A DNA stretch of 64,000 nucleotides from Candidatus Rifleibacteriota bacterium (lineage in GTDB: Bacteria > Muiribacteriota > Ozemobacteria > Ozemobacterales > Ozemobacteraceae). The stretch lies in contig JADFXM010000001.1 in NCBI GenBank assembly GCA_015233565.1, forward strand, positions 248,001-312,000, given 5' to 3'. Every line of letters begins with the position of its first letter. Within the stretch, counting starts at the first letter, position 1. A model generated the notes under the pieces. The model saw only the letters and a list, made by a program, of their open reading frames with translations. It was not told where the DNA came from and ran no database searches. Shown here piece after piece: positions 17,800 to 27,055 of this stretch. Both the position numbers and the translations under genes were made by a program.

Positions 17800-20769
17800 C
17801 TAAGATTCCTTGTATATCAGAGAAACTCCTTTACGGCCATCCATGACTACTTTTACAGGGTTAGCCACTTGGGAATGGACAAAGAAAGCAGTTTTATTTT
17901 TAACCTCCAGGGACCGTAGCCAATTCCAATCGATGAAGCTTACGCGGTCTTGAAAAGGAACCGAGAAATATCCAATGTTCATAGATGTCACATTATGAAA
18001 AAAATGCGATCCAAGTGAGGCATCGATTTGAAATTGTTCCACACCATATTCCACGATTACTTTGGCATGGGAAATTTGTGGCCAGTTCAAGGGAATTCCC
18101 AGCCAACGGTCACGAGTTCCCCATCGTCCGGGGCCAAGAAGGATATATTTTTTGCCCGCATTTCTGAATGATTCATTAATTTTTTCGATTTCCTGCCCCA
18201 TTTCAAGTGTCCGGGATTTGTCAAACTTCTCAGGATCCACCCAGACAATATCAGAAAGTTCTCTGACAGTTCCGTTGCCCATGGCTTTTTCAGTCAAAAG
18301 GAATATCTCATTCTTGGAAATTTCTTCCATGTTTACCGAACAATCTTCAGTATCACGCAACAGATGCTTAATTTGCAACATGTAAAAAGTTGGTTTGTCA
18401 TCCTTCCCAGGTTCAAGATCTACAGCAAATTCAATTTCAACTGGAGTTTCCATTGCAGTTTTAATTGTTTCAAGTACAACCTGTAAGATGCGCGGGAGAG
18501 GAAAACGGTCGTATTTTACAAGATAAGGAAAATTCAGTACACGCGGCCCTTTTCCGGATACACCTGGTCGAAGGCATTGATCATTGTAGTCCCAGACCGA
18601 AGCGCACTGATTGAAAAACGGATATTTCTCCGCTTCGGAGAGAGGCAAGGAAACCAGAGTTGCATCCTGGCCATTGAAAAGATCAATAGTATTCTTCCCT
18701 AGATCCAGTGCAAAGAAATGCTGTTGAGAACTTTTAATGAGAACATCAGGAGTTTGGATTTCCAGTTGTGGATAAGCAGGGCAAAACCTGAAAGATTGTT
18801 CCCCTTCAACAACGTATTTCCCTAACCCTATGGCTGTAAGACCAACTCCATCCTGGGGTTGAATATAAGAAAAAGGATAATAATTATAAGATTGTGCTAC
18901 ACCGGAAACATGGGGGAAAAAATATTCTCCGAATTGGCGTCCAACAAGTTCTTGTACAACAACCGCCATTTTTTCTTCTTCAATTTTATAATCGATGGCA
19001 TCAAAGTACATTCTTGCGGTTTTTGAATAAACCGAGGCAAAAACTAATTTAATTGCCTCCATAAGTTGGTCAAGACGAACATTTGGGTCTGTGTGATTGT
19101 TTGGAAGAAAGAAAGTTTGATAGAGCCCGGAAAGAGGGTGAGAAAGGGAATCTTCCAGAAGCCCAGAGGATCTTACTGCAAGGGGAGCAGTAAAATGAAT
19201 AAGGAATTTTTGCAATCGCTCCTGAAGTTCTGTTGACAGATTTCCCATCGTAAAACGTCTTTTAATTACATCAAAATCCTGACCATCCCTGATCAGACTT
19301 GATAGATTATTTCGTTCCAAAAATGCGGAGAATTCATCAATTCCGATGATAGCAGTTCGAGGAATCTGGATATTTGCTTCCTCAACTTTTTTTGATAAGT
19401 CAAAGTTGCTTAAAAGGGAATTAACAAATGCGAGTCCTCGCCCTTTTCCGCCAAGGGAGCCTTCTGCGAGCTTGAAAATCTGATTTTCCAAAGAAAGATA
19501 AGTTTCATCGAAAGCAATTACTTTTCCTTTTGTTTTTAGGGTTTTGATCCAATCTCCGACGTGGATTAAAAAGTTGCGGAGGTCTTCAGCATTTTTGAAA
19601 TCCGTAACCTTGGTTTTGAAAACAACCTTAGCGATTTGGATCTCTCCACGCGCCATCAACCAGGCTGAAAAATGATTTCGAGAAGCATGGTAAGTGATTG
19701 ATTCCGCTGGAACCTGATTCAATTTCAATTTTAGGTCTTCCAGGGTTTTTGCTCGGGCAATTTCCCGCCCTTGTTCGTTGCGGAAAATAAAATCACCAAA
19801 ACCCAGGTTGTTGTAAAAGAAGTGGGTTAAGTCACGAGCCAGACTTTCAGAATTTTTATTAAAGAAGCTTGCCTTAAGGTCGTTTGCAGATTGTGCGTTT
19901 TCAGAATCAGATGATTGCAAAAGGACCGGTAGATCCGGATTTTCTTTTTTCAATTCCTTTGTAAGTTCGATACCAGCATAATCATACAACTTCCCGTCTT
20001 TAGGAAAACGAACGTCCGAAATTACACACAATAGATAGTCTTTATAAGCTTTCGCAAGTTGAATTGCATCTTCGTATGTGGATGCTAGTACAACTTTCGG
20101 TCTCGCCCGACGCCTTAGTACCTTTGTCATTGCATCCGTTTGTTCTTCGCTTACAAGGCGTTGGGTTTGTTTCATTATTTCCTGATACAAAAGTGGCATG
20201 TACCTTGAATAGTATCTGAAGGAATCCTCCACTAAAAGAATTACTCTTACAAGGCCGATACTAGTGTCATTTGCCACATTAAGCTTATCTTCGATGTATT
20301 TTACGATTGCGAGAAATATTTCCGAATTCCCGTTCCAAATAAAAACGTTATCAAAGTATTTCAATAATTGCATTCTTTGGCTAATCTGGCCGATTTCAGC
20401 ATTATCGTTTAAAAGCAGAATTACCGGAAGATTTGGGGAAATCTTTTTAATTTCGCGACTTAATTCGCATGAATCAGTTCGCTGAATTCGGCTAATGATT
20501 ATTACTAAGTCAAAATGACGATTTCTAAGCTTTTCCAGGGCTTCTTCTTCTGAAGAAACGTTTGTTATCCTCGGGGCATGAAATAAGTTCAACTGATAAA
20601 ACTCAGTAAAAATCATTTCCGAAATTAGGCCATCTTGTTCGAGAGTAAAAGCATCGTAAATTGTTGCGACAAGAAGAATTTCTCGCATTCGCATTGGCAT
20701 GAGATCGTGAAAAATCTCATTATCAGTTTTATAGGAACTAAATATTTCAGTGATCTCGTGTTTATCCAT
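17800..20769 (-). CDS. Two receiver-like domains fused to PEP/pyruvate-binding domain, paralogue 2
   Basis: About 989 residues. The first receiver-like domain (about 25-165) has FDLVIIISRI where the phospho-acceptor Asp should be, so it looks degenerate. The second (about 172-310) has ILLVEDSFR and LLCVISDVRFP, with a likely phospho-acceptor Asp near residue 252 and LLQSSD at the switch strand. The PPDK N-terminal-like region starts near 470 with GSLGGKGRGLAFVNSLL, then APLAVRSSGLLEDS and VVQELVGRQFGEYFFPHVSG. The end carries LLGPGRWGTRD and ASLGSHFFHNV, matching the downstream paralogue. No PEP-utiliser barrel is present. A signalling role in which phosphorylation of the receiver controls the ATP-dependent domain is inference. 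The ATG at 20769 follows AAGGGACGGG; an upstream ATG at 20793 would add 8 residues. Confidence 0.8.
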   Translation of the reverse strand: MDKHEITEIFSSYKTDNEIFHDLMPMRMREILLVATIYDAFTLEQDGLISEMIFTEFYQLNLFHAPRITNVSSEEEALEKLRNRHFDLVIIISRIQRTDSCELSREIKKISPNLPVILLLNDNAEIGQISQRMQLLKYFDNVFIWNGNSEIFLAIVKYIEDKLNVANDTSIGLVRVILLVEDSFRYYSRYMPLLYQEIMKQTQRLVSEEQTDAMTKVLRRRARPKVVLASTYEDAIQLAKAYKDYLLCVISDVRFPKDGKLYDYAGIELTKELKKENPDLPVLLQSSDSENAQSANDLKASFFNKNSESLARDLTHFFYNNLGFGDFIFRNEQGREIARAKTLEDLKLKLNQVPAESITYHASRNHFSAWLMARGEIQIAKVVFKTKVTDFKNAEDLRNFLIHVGDWIKTLKTKGKVIAFDETYLSLENQIFKLAEGSLGGKGRGLAFVNSLLSNFDLSKKVEEANIQIPRTAIIGIDEFSAFLERNNLSSLIRDGQDFDVIKRRFTMGNLSTELQERLQKFLIHFTAPLAVRSSGLLEDSLSHPLSGLYQTFFLPNNHTDPNVRLDQLMEAIKLVFASVYSKTARMYFDAIDYKIEEEKMAVVVQELVGRQFGEYFFPHVSGVAQSYNYYPFSYIQPQDGVGLTAIGLGKYVVEGEQSFRFCPAYPQLEIQTPDVLIKSSQQHFFALDLGKNTIDLFNGQDATLVSLPLSEAEKYPFFNQCASVWDYNDQCLRPGVSGKGPRVLNFPYLVKYDRFPLPRILQVVLETIKTAMETPVEIEFAVDLEPGKDDKPTFYMLQIKHLLRDTEDCSVNMEEISKNEIFLLTEKAMGNGTVRELSDIVWVDPEKFDKSRTLEMGQEIEKINESFRNAGKKYILLGPGRWGTRDRWLGIPLNWPQISHAKVIVEYGVEQFQIDASLGSHFFHNVTSMNIGYFSVPFQDRVSFIDWNWLRSLEVKNKTAFFVHSQVANPVKVVMDGRKGVSLIYKES

Positions 20770-21013
20770 AATTCCCGTCCCTTGATTTCTCATTTTTAAA
20801 AGTGCGGGAGGATTTTACCATATTTGCAAGGTAAAATGCATCAATGGATTAGAGAAAACAGAGGAAGCGAACACTTTTGCTAAAGTGCCGATTAATTTTG
20901 ATTTTTCAGAACAAAGCTTTTATTTGGTTCAATTGGCAAGACCCGGTTATTGAACGGGCCGGAGGCGATTAGCGATCAAGTCTGCGTTTATTTGGAGAAA
21001 ATGTTCCTTCCTA

Positions 21014-22684
21014 TCAACTTTCAGGTTGGGAAAAATAGTATTTATCCATTAAATGAATTTTTCCTCTGAATCCGAGATCCCAAAGGTCTCTAAGTGAGGA
21101 ATGGATTATTGGATAAACCCCTTTCTCCAACTCATTTTCCGAATGATACAATTTAATTGCTTCAGAAAACGATTTATCTGGATCAATTTCAAGTGGGAAG
21201 GAAAAAGCTCGAATTTTATTGTGAATGTCCGAGGAAATTAACCCTTTTAATGATGGCAATAGTCTTGAAAAATACCTTTTCTGTAAAAGAAGGAACGCCG
21301 CCGTTTTTACTTTTGGGTCAACTTCCTCTGAAAGTGCTTTTTGTGCAATTTCCAAGTCTTGTGTAGATTTAGAGAATTCTCTTAATGCTGAAAATACAGC
21401 GCACTTAACTTCCACGCTCCCATGGTTCAATTGCTCCCTTAAGCAATCTGCAAATTTAGGGAAAGTCACTTCTTTTAAATTAGAAATAAAAGCAATTTTT
21501 TTGCTTTCATCCAAATTATTAAGGTTGTTTGGATCAGGTGTTTCCTGTGAGAGAGCTTCTTCAGAGGATTCATTCAAATTATCATTGCTATTTTTTACAG
21601 TCGGAATAATTTTTTGGGCGACTTCCTCAGTTTTGGGATTTGTTGAAAGTTTTTGGATGAAATCTCTCACTTCCGGGACTGCCGAATTCTGAGTTAGCCA
21701 CTTTTCCACTTTTTCTGACACCTTGTTTTCTTTTTTAACTTGATCCTCTATATTTTTTAGGCAGATTAAGGATTTCTCCTTTTGCCATCGCTTCAACAGG
21801 GCTTTTGGAGTTGCCTCTTCCGGAGAGAGGATTTTGTTTTTTCCTAATGCTTGGGCAAGATTCAGAAAAATACTGTTGAATATCTCCTTCTTTTCTTTAG
21901 GCAGAGAATTCATTAAATTCAACAAATCGAGTGCTGATTCCACCTGCGGAGTTTCCAAAATTATATTTCCCGCCATATTGAGGATTTCCGGATCACTTTC
22001 TTTCTCAAGTACATTTAGAATCAGTTCTCTGATTTCGGAGAACTGGAAATGTTGAGCTGTTTTAAGTCCAACAATGCGTTCATCACGTTCGTTCGATAAT
22101 AGCATTTTTGACAAGTTTGCTACGGAATCTGACACGTTGATCTGGTGTTGGACTAAAAGTGCCTGACTTCTTATCAAAGAATTGGGTGATTTAAGGAAAG
22201 TGGAAAGATTGTCTTCAATTTCTTTTGGTGCCAGTGGCCTTAATGCTTCCAAAAGGAAAAATGTGTCCTTGAAATCAGCTTTTTCGAGCCAACTTAGAAT
22301 GGTTTTTGAATCTGAGTGATTTCCAAAGCGCGCAAGAAAGGCTGCTGCAGAACAAATTTGATCTTCGGGAACCTTTTCTGGGGAGGTGCGAATAAAATCT
22401 AGTAGTGTTCCAACTTCCTCAAGGACCACCCCGAAGATTCCTTTTTTATCAGGAACATTTATTGACAGAGAAAAAAGCCGGCTTTTTATTTTCAAGGCAA
22501 CCTCTTTTGAGACGGCTGAGATATCAGGATCTTTATCGCTCTCCATGGCCTGAATTTCCTTGAGGGCTTCTAAACTACGCGAAGAATTAGCCAGTTTCAA
22601 CATGGCATCTATTCTAAAAAACTTCGGACCAATTTTTGTTTTTTCAAGGAGGTCTCTGGAATTGTTTTCAGTTGAATTCATCAT
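21014..22684 (-). CDS. HEAT-repeat protein, function unknown
   Basis: A 556-residue soluble, helix-rich protein without signal peptide or membrane segments. Repeated helical pairs resemble HEAT repeats, for example PEDQICSAAAFLARFGNHSD, RSQALLVQHQINVSDSVANL, EILNMAGNIILETPQVESAL and SVEVKCAVFSALREFSKSTQ. The central part (about 300-400) is charged and probably disordered. GAGGTG stands 8 nt before the first of two adjacent ATG codons. It precedes the PEP/pyruvate-binding pair on the same strand with a 244-bp gap, so co-regulation is possible but unproven. HEAT proteins are usually binding scaffolds. Confidence 0.7.
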   Translation of the reverse strand: MMNSTENNSRDLLEKTKIGPKFFRIDAMLKLANSSRSLEALKEIQAMESDKDPDISAVSKEVALKIKSRLFSLSINVPDKKGIFGVVLEEVGTLLDFIRTSPEKVPEDQICSAAAFLARFGNHSDSKTILSWLEKADFKDTFFLLEALRPLAPKEIEDNLSTFLKSPNSLIRSQALLVQHQINVSDSVANLSKMLLSNERDERIVGLKTAQHFQFSEIRELILNVLEKESDPEILNMAGNIILETPQVESALDLLNLMNSLPKEKKEIFNSIFLNLAQALGKNKILSPEEATPKALLKRWQKEKSLICLKNIEDQVKKENKVSEKVEKWLTQNSAVPEVRDFIQKLSTNPKTEEVAQKIIPTVKNSNDNLNESSEEALSQETPDPNNLNNLDESKKIAFISNLKEVTFPKFADCLREQLNHGSVEVKCAVFSALREFSKSTQDLEIAQKALSEEVDPKVKTAAFLLLQKRYFSRLLPSLKGLISSDIHNKIRAFSFPLEIDPDKSFSEAIKLYHSENELEKGVYPIIHSSLRDLWDLGFRGKIHLMDKYYFSQPES

Positions 22685-23137
22685 CTTTTCTTCACCTCAA
22701 GTCCTTTCAAGAAAATAATTAGGAGATACTAAAATAAAAAATACCTTGCAAGTTTTTACCAAGTTGTTCGGGTTATCTATCGGAAGAGTGTTAAAATTTG
22801 TTTGAATAAAAATTGAAATTAGGATATTTCATGCTGCAAATTTTTTTGTAGAAGTCAAAAAAGCATTAAAAGTTAGCTTATTGACAGGATTCAAAGCGAT
22901 CAGAAAATTGTTTACACATTTTTAATGTTTGACTAATATCTGTGAACAGTACACTTGAAGACAAATATTCTGCCAAACAATAGAATGAAAATCAATTTCG
23001 TGATATACCTTTTTATGGAACCATAACTCAGTAGTATTCAAAGGAGACAGCGATTATTTTTTCAAAAAATGACTGATGAGCTGATATCTTCTCTAGGAAG
23101 TTCTTGATTTTTCACGTTAATAAAAATGGGAAATTTC
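22685..23137. other. Divergent intergenic region, nothing recognised
   Basis: About 450 bp between the minus-strand HEAT gene and the plus-strand tupA promoter. It is AT-rich. I see no tRNA, riboswitch consensus or reading frame of note, and it must hold the promoter of the HEAT-repeat gene. Confidence 0.4.
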
Positions 23138-23166
23138 TTGCAAGTGTACTTTCAGGAAAACATAAT
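23138..23166 (+). promoter_or_regulatory. Predicted tupA promoter
   Basis: TTGCAA (-35), 17-nt spacer, CATAAT (-10), located 50 bp upstream of the tupA ATG. Predicted by eye. Confidence 0.4.
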
Positions 23167-23215
23167 AATTGTTTTTTTTCGGCACCAAATTGCGAAATTA
23201 GACTAGGAGAATGAT

Positions 23216-24136
23216 ATGAATTTCAAAAAAGTTTTATTTTTCGTTGTAGTTATATCGGTTTTTTCTTTCCAAAGTAAATTCAGCTACGCTGATCAGAAAG
23301 AAATAAAGATGGCCACCACTACAAGTACCCAGGATTCAGGTTTATTGGATGTGCTTTTGCCTGAATTTCAAAAGGACACCGGAATTCAAGTAAAAGCAAT
23401 TGCCAAGGGAACCGGGGCTGCTATCCGGGACGGAATTGATGGAAACGTCGATGTAGTTTTTGTTCATGCGAAAGAAAAGGAAGAGGCGTTTGTGAAAGAT
23501 GGCTTTGGTACAAAGCGGTATCCTGTTATGCATAATGATTTTGTAATAATAGGGCCCAAAAATGATCCAGCTGGAATAAAAAAAGCCAAAACATCAATCG
23601 AAGCTCTTAAACTAATTTCCCAAACATGTTCTCCGTTTGTATCACGGGGAGATGATAGCGGAACTCATGTACTAGAGCAAAATTTGTGGAAAGAAACTGG
23701 AATCGGAGTAACAAAAAATTCCAAAGTTGGTAGCGAATCGAAACAAGCAGATAATTTACCTGTTTCTCCAAAAGACTCAGAGAAATGGTATTTTTCTATC
23801 GGACAGGGAATGGGCAAAACCCTAATATTTGCACATGAAAAGCAGGCATATGCAATTTCAGATCGCGCGACTTATCTGAATTTCAAATTAGGGGGAAAAC
23901 AGCCACTGGATTTGGAAATCCTTTTCGAAGGCGATCCCAAGCTTTTAAATCCATATAGTGTGATTCCTGTAAATCCTAAAAAGTTCCCTCATGTTAAGTA
24001 TGATTTAGCTGAACAATTTGCAGAGTGGTTGATTTCAGGAAAAGGGCAATCGGTAATTGCAAATTATAAAGTGCAGGGAAAACCTGTGTTTTTCCCGGAT
24101 GCAATGAAGGAAACTTCCGACTCCGAAAAGAAATAA
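23216..24136 (+). CDS. tupA: Tungstate ABC transporter substrate-binding protein TupA
   Basis: A 306-residue periplasmic binding protein with a signal peptide (about 1-25, ending FSYA). The mature start KMATTTSTQDSGLLDVLLPEF contains the TTTS anion-binding motif of the TupA/WtpA-type oxyanion family. Further landmarks are KAIAKGTGAAI, DVVFVHAKEKEE, NDFVIIGP and SRGDDSGTH, all characteristic of TupA. It captures tungstate for insertion into pterin-dependent enzymes. AGGAGA precedes the ATG. The permease gene follows 254 bp downstream. Related molybdate or sulfate binders are less likely because of the TTTS and SRGDDSGTH motifs. Confidence 0.9.
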   Translation: MNFKKVLFFVVVISVFSFQSKFSYADQKEIKMATTTSTQDSGLLDVLLPEFQKDTGIQVKAIAKGTGAAIRDGIDGNVDVVFVHAKEKEEAFVKDGFGTKRYPVMHNDFVIIGPKNDPAGIKKAKTSIEALKLISQTCSPFVSRGDDSGTHVLEQNLWKETGIGVTKNSKVGSESKQADNLPVSPKDSEKWYFSIGQGMGKTLIFAHEKQAYAISDRATYLNFKLGGKQPLDLEILFEGDPKLLNPYSVIPVNPKKFPHVKYDLAEQFAEWLISGKGQSVIANYKVQGKPVFFPDAMKETSDSEKK

Positions 24137-24390
24137 TGAACTTATTTCCCTCTTCCTTAAAGTGGAGTTTAGCTTCTATACCGAAATATTTTTGGAAATT
24201 GGCTTGAATGACTTTATTGAATTACGTCAAAGGAAATTCGAAAATGCGAAATTGTTTTCGAAAGCCAACTGCCCAAAATGTGCTAAAGTAAGTTTTTTTA
24301 AGTAGGGAATCTGAATAAAATAAGAGAGCTCTTTGGAAATAAACGTTTTGCCTTGTTTCCTTTTACTGAAATAGTGAGGTGACCAATCAT

Positions 24391-25086
24391 ATGAGTTTTT
24401 TTGTAGATTGTTTTGTTTCTGCGACCTCTCTTTTGAAATCAATGGATGCTGAGTTGTGTGAAGTTGTTTGGGTTTCAGTCAAAGTCAGTTTAATTTCGAC
24501 GTTTTTTGCCTCTCTTTTGGGAATTCCACTCGGGCTCTTGATATCTCTTCACCAGTTCCGTTTGAAGCGACTGGTCATAACGGTGTTAAATAGCCTGCTA
24601 GCGCTTCCTACTGTTTTGATCGGACTTTTCGTTTATTCTTTTCTTTGCAGAAAAGGAATATTCGGTTCCTGGGATTTGCTTTACACACAGACGGCAATTA
24701 CAATCGGACAGATCATTTTGATTGTCCCGTTGGTCACAACATTTACAATTGCAACAATCAGCAGGCTCGATGGGAGATACAAAAAAACTGCTATGACACT
24801 GGGTGCCAATCGTTTCCAAACTTCAATAGTCATTTTAAGAGAAGCGCGTTTTGGAATCATTTCCGGCATAGCGGGAAGTTTCGGACGAGTTATTTCGGAA
24901 ATTGGAGTGAGTATGATGTTAGGTGGCAACATCAGAGGATTTACTCGTACTATTACTACCGCTATTGCTCTTGAATACGACAAAGGCGAATTTGTTTTTG
25001 CTGTGGCTCTCGGAATAGTTTTAATGGTTCTTAGTTTGGCAATTAACATATTGATTAATTTTTTCCAGGGGAAAATGCAACATTAA
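24391..25086 (+). CDS. tupB: Tungstate ABC transporter permease TupB
   Basis: A 231-residue inner-membrane protein with about five or six hydrophobic segments and the binding-protein-dependent permease (BPD) fold. The EAA-type loop reads MTLGANRFQTSIVILREARFGIISG, where the ATPase would dock. Other landmarks are FASLLGIPLGLLIS, ALPTVLIGLFVY, EIGVSMMLGGNIRGFTRT and AIALEYDKGEF, as in TupB. The ATG at 24391 is preferred: GAGGTG lies 9 nt before it, and the GTG at 24379 overlaps that ribosome-binding site. No tupC ATPase gene follows; the next genes encode OmpH-like proteins. Confidence 0.88.
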   Translation: MSFFVDCFVSATSLLKSMDAELCEVVWVSVKVSLISTFFASLLGIPLGLLISLHQFRLKRLVITVLNSLLALPTVLIGLFVYSFLCRKGIFGSWDLLYTQTAITIGQIILIVPLVTTFTIATISRLDGRYKKTAMTLGANRFQTSIVILREARFGIISGIAGSFGRVISEIGVSMMLGGNIRGFTRTITTAIALEYDKGEFVFAVALGIVLMVLSLAINILINFFQGKMQH

Positions 25087-25145
25087 CATTAATTTACAAA
25101 ATGTTTTTCAATCGTGGGTTGTTGTTCTGTTGTTGCAGGGAAAAA

Positions 25146-25156
25146 TATGCTAAAAT
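25146..25156 (+). promoter_or_regulatory. Possible extended -10 promoter element for the OmpH/pilin locus
   Basis: TATGCTAAAAT, an extended -10 (TGC-TAAAAT), 60 bp before the first OmpH-like gene. The upstream TTGTTG is only 15 nt away, so the -35 is uncertain. Confidence 0.3.
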
Positions 25157-25215
25157 GAAATTAGATGGTGGCAATTACTGAATCTTCTGGATTTTAGCCG
25201 GATGGTGAGTTGATC

Positions 25216-25998
25216 ATGTTTGAAGAAAAAATTATTATTTTAGCATTGTTTTTTTTCCTTTCTTGTTCTGCTTACAGCCAAGACCAGGGATTCATTGACT
25301 CACGCCTTCTTTTGCTTTCCCATCCAATTTTTAGATCCTTGGATTTAAAAACTAAGAGCTTTTCTAATGGAAACTATAAGATTTCAGAGAATGTTGATAA
25401 AGAGAAGAAATCTTTAAATGAAAGAATCAATTCTCTTCAAAAACAGGTTGAAACAGCTTCAAACACCATCCGCCAAGAGTTTACCAAAGCTCGAACTTTG
25501 CAGGAACGCCAAACAGCCGAAAATAAATATTGGGAAACGCGAAGAGATTGTGAAAAACAGATTCAAAATACCCGTTCCCGACTTTCTCTGCTTGAAAATC
25601 TTGAAAATGCTAGTGATGGCCAAGGGGTTCCAGGTAAAGAGGCTCTGCTTTTGCAATTATCTGAAATAATCGAGGATTTGAAAACCGTTGTGCTCCATCT
25701 GGCCAAACGATATTCGCTTAAAGCAGTCACCGATGTAGCTCCCCTTACTGAAAACCCATCTCCCAAAGATATAGAGGTATCGATTCTTCAATCAACTCAT
25801 CATTCAGAGTTTTTTCAAGACCCACAATCCAAAAATTTTCAAATCTTTGGAAAATGGTTATTTAACGCGCGGCTTTTTTGGCAATTGCGTCTTCCTGAAT
25901 ATTGTAATTCTCCATATAAACTGGGTTTTAAAGATTTAAGAAATGAATCGATCAAAGAGCTTTATACAGTTCTCAAAACCAAGGAGAGAGAAAAATGA
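25216..25998 (+). CDS. OmpH/Skp-like periplasmic coiled-coil protein 1
   Basis: A 260-residue protein with an N-terminal signal sequence (FFFLSCSAYSQ). FIDSRLLLLSHPIFRSLDL resembles the first strand of OmpH/Skp chaperones. A long predicted coiled coil follows (about 55-140, KEKKSLNERINSLQKQVETA and onward). Then comes a segment like the OmpH C-terminal strand (VLHLAKRYSLKAVTDVA). About 80 residues beyond the Skp length are unassigned. The ATG at 25216 has GGTGAG 6 nt upstream. The stop overlaps the next start by 4 nt, so the two are translationally coupled. It probably acts in the periplasm as a chaperone-like partner of the large exported protein downstream, which is inference. Confidence 0.6.
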   Translation: MFEEKIIILALFFFLSCSAYSQDQGFIDSRLLLLSHPIFRSLDLKTKSFSNGNYKISENVDKEKKSLNERINSLQKQVETASNTIRQEFTKARTLQERQTAENKYWETRRDCEKQIQNTRSRLSLLENLENASDGQGVPGKEALLLQLSEIIEDLKTVVLHLAKRYSLKAVTDVAPLTENPSPKDIEVSILQSTHHSEFFQDPQSKNFQIFGKWLFNARLFWQLRLPEYCNSPYKLGFKDLRNESIKELYTVLKTKEREK

Positions 25999-27023
25999 GT
26001 TTATCGAGAAAAAGAAACTTAACGTTTCTAATAGCCTGTACAATGATTTTGGGCTTTTCACTCTCCAATCTGGAAGCTGCAAACGCTTTGCAGAGCGCTG
26101 AAAACAAAATAGGCACGGTTGATTTTAGGACATGTCTTGCTCTTCATCCTTTAATGGCAACCTTTGACTTTGCGGCAGATCGTTTTTCGCGACCCAATGT
26201 CATGCGAAACGATCAGAAAACAGTTGAAGGAATTTATGAACGGATGGCTCAGAAAAAGAAAACTCTTGAAGCAGCAATAAATGGGATAAAAAGAAACATT
26301 TCAGCTTTGCAGCTTGAAAGAAACACTATAAATTTGAAAACAGCTGAAGCTGAAATATTTAATTTGCAGATAAAAAATAAAACCATTCCAGATGAAGAAA
26401 ATGTTCCAGAGCTAAATCGTGTTACCCCGTCTCAAGTTCCTGTCCAAAGTGAGAAACAAATCACAGATCGAATACAACAAATCGACGAAAAGATACTTGA
26501 ATTGGAAAAGTCCATTAATTCTATACAAGATTCAGTATGGACCGAGGTTTTTTTGAGTCGCGAAGAAACCGATAAAAAACTTCAGCAGATCGTTGCAGAA
26601 GTCAACGCAGCTATTAAACAGATTGCCGATCAAAATCAGATTTCAACGGTGATAGACGATTCTCTCAATTCCCATCCTATTTTGCCTGAAATCATGGAAG
26701 GAATTCCATTAAACACATCAATATGGGCTAATTCGATATACCAATTAATCCTCAACTCCCCTCTGCCGCAGCCAGGCACTGTTTCTATAGCTAACCACTG
26801 GGCTGGAGAACTGCAAAAAAGTATTGAACAGATGACCTATAAGTATTTAGCAACCAGTAAAGATCTTTCCTCATTAATTGGAAATTATAAACCTCCGCGC
26901 ATGTTTTTATTTGGTGGAGTTGATCTTACTATTCCAGTGTGTGAACAGATTTTTACGCGTTATCATCTGAATCCTTATTTGATCCAGTCTTTAAAAACTG
27001 CAATAGCAGCTTTTAGAAGATAG
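25995..27023 (+). CDS. OmpH/Skp-like periplasmic coiled-coil protein 2
   Basis: A 342-residue protein with a signal peptide ending near NLEAANA. KIGTVDFRTCLALHPLMATFDF matches the OmpH start and parallels the preceding protein (HPIFRSLD). Coiled-coil stretches (about 70-110 and 145-205) are followed by VNAAIKQIADQNQISTVIDDSLN, the usual OmpH end. An extra C-terminal domain of about 120 residues has no match I recognise. The two neighbours are probably diverged paralogues. Start overlap with the upstream gene (ATGA) and a 32-bp gap to the downstream gene support one operon. Confidence 0.62.
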   Translation: MSLSRKRNLTFLIACTMILGFSLSNLEAANALQSAENKIGTVDFRTCLALHPLMATFDFAADRFSRPNVMRNDQKTVEGIYERMAQKKKTLEAAINGIKRNISALQLERNTINLKTAEAEIFNLQIKNKTIPDEENVPELNRVTPSQVPVQSEKQITDRIQQIDEKILELEKSINSIQDSVWTEVFLSREETDKKLQQIVAEVNAAIKQIADQNQISTVIDDSLNSHPILPEIMEGIPLNTSIWANSIYQLILNSPLPQPGTVSIANHWAGELQKSIEQMTYKYLATSKDLSSLIGNYKPPRMFLFGGVDLTIPVCEQIFTRYHLNPYLIQSLKTAIAAFRR

Positions 27024-27055
27024 GTGGGGGCTTCTTCAGAAAAAAGGGGAAGAAT

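Noticed and set aside
22685..23137. Molybdenum/tungsten cofactor riboswitch upstream of tupA
   Set aside because: I looked for a structured leader but could not find the conserved core; the predicted promoter leaves only about 50 nt of leader.
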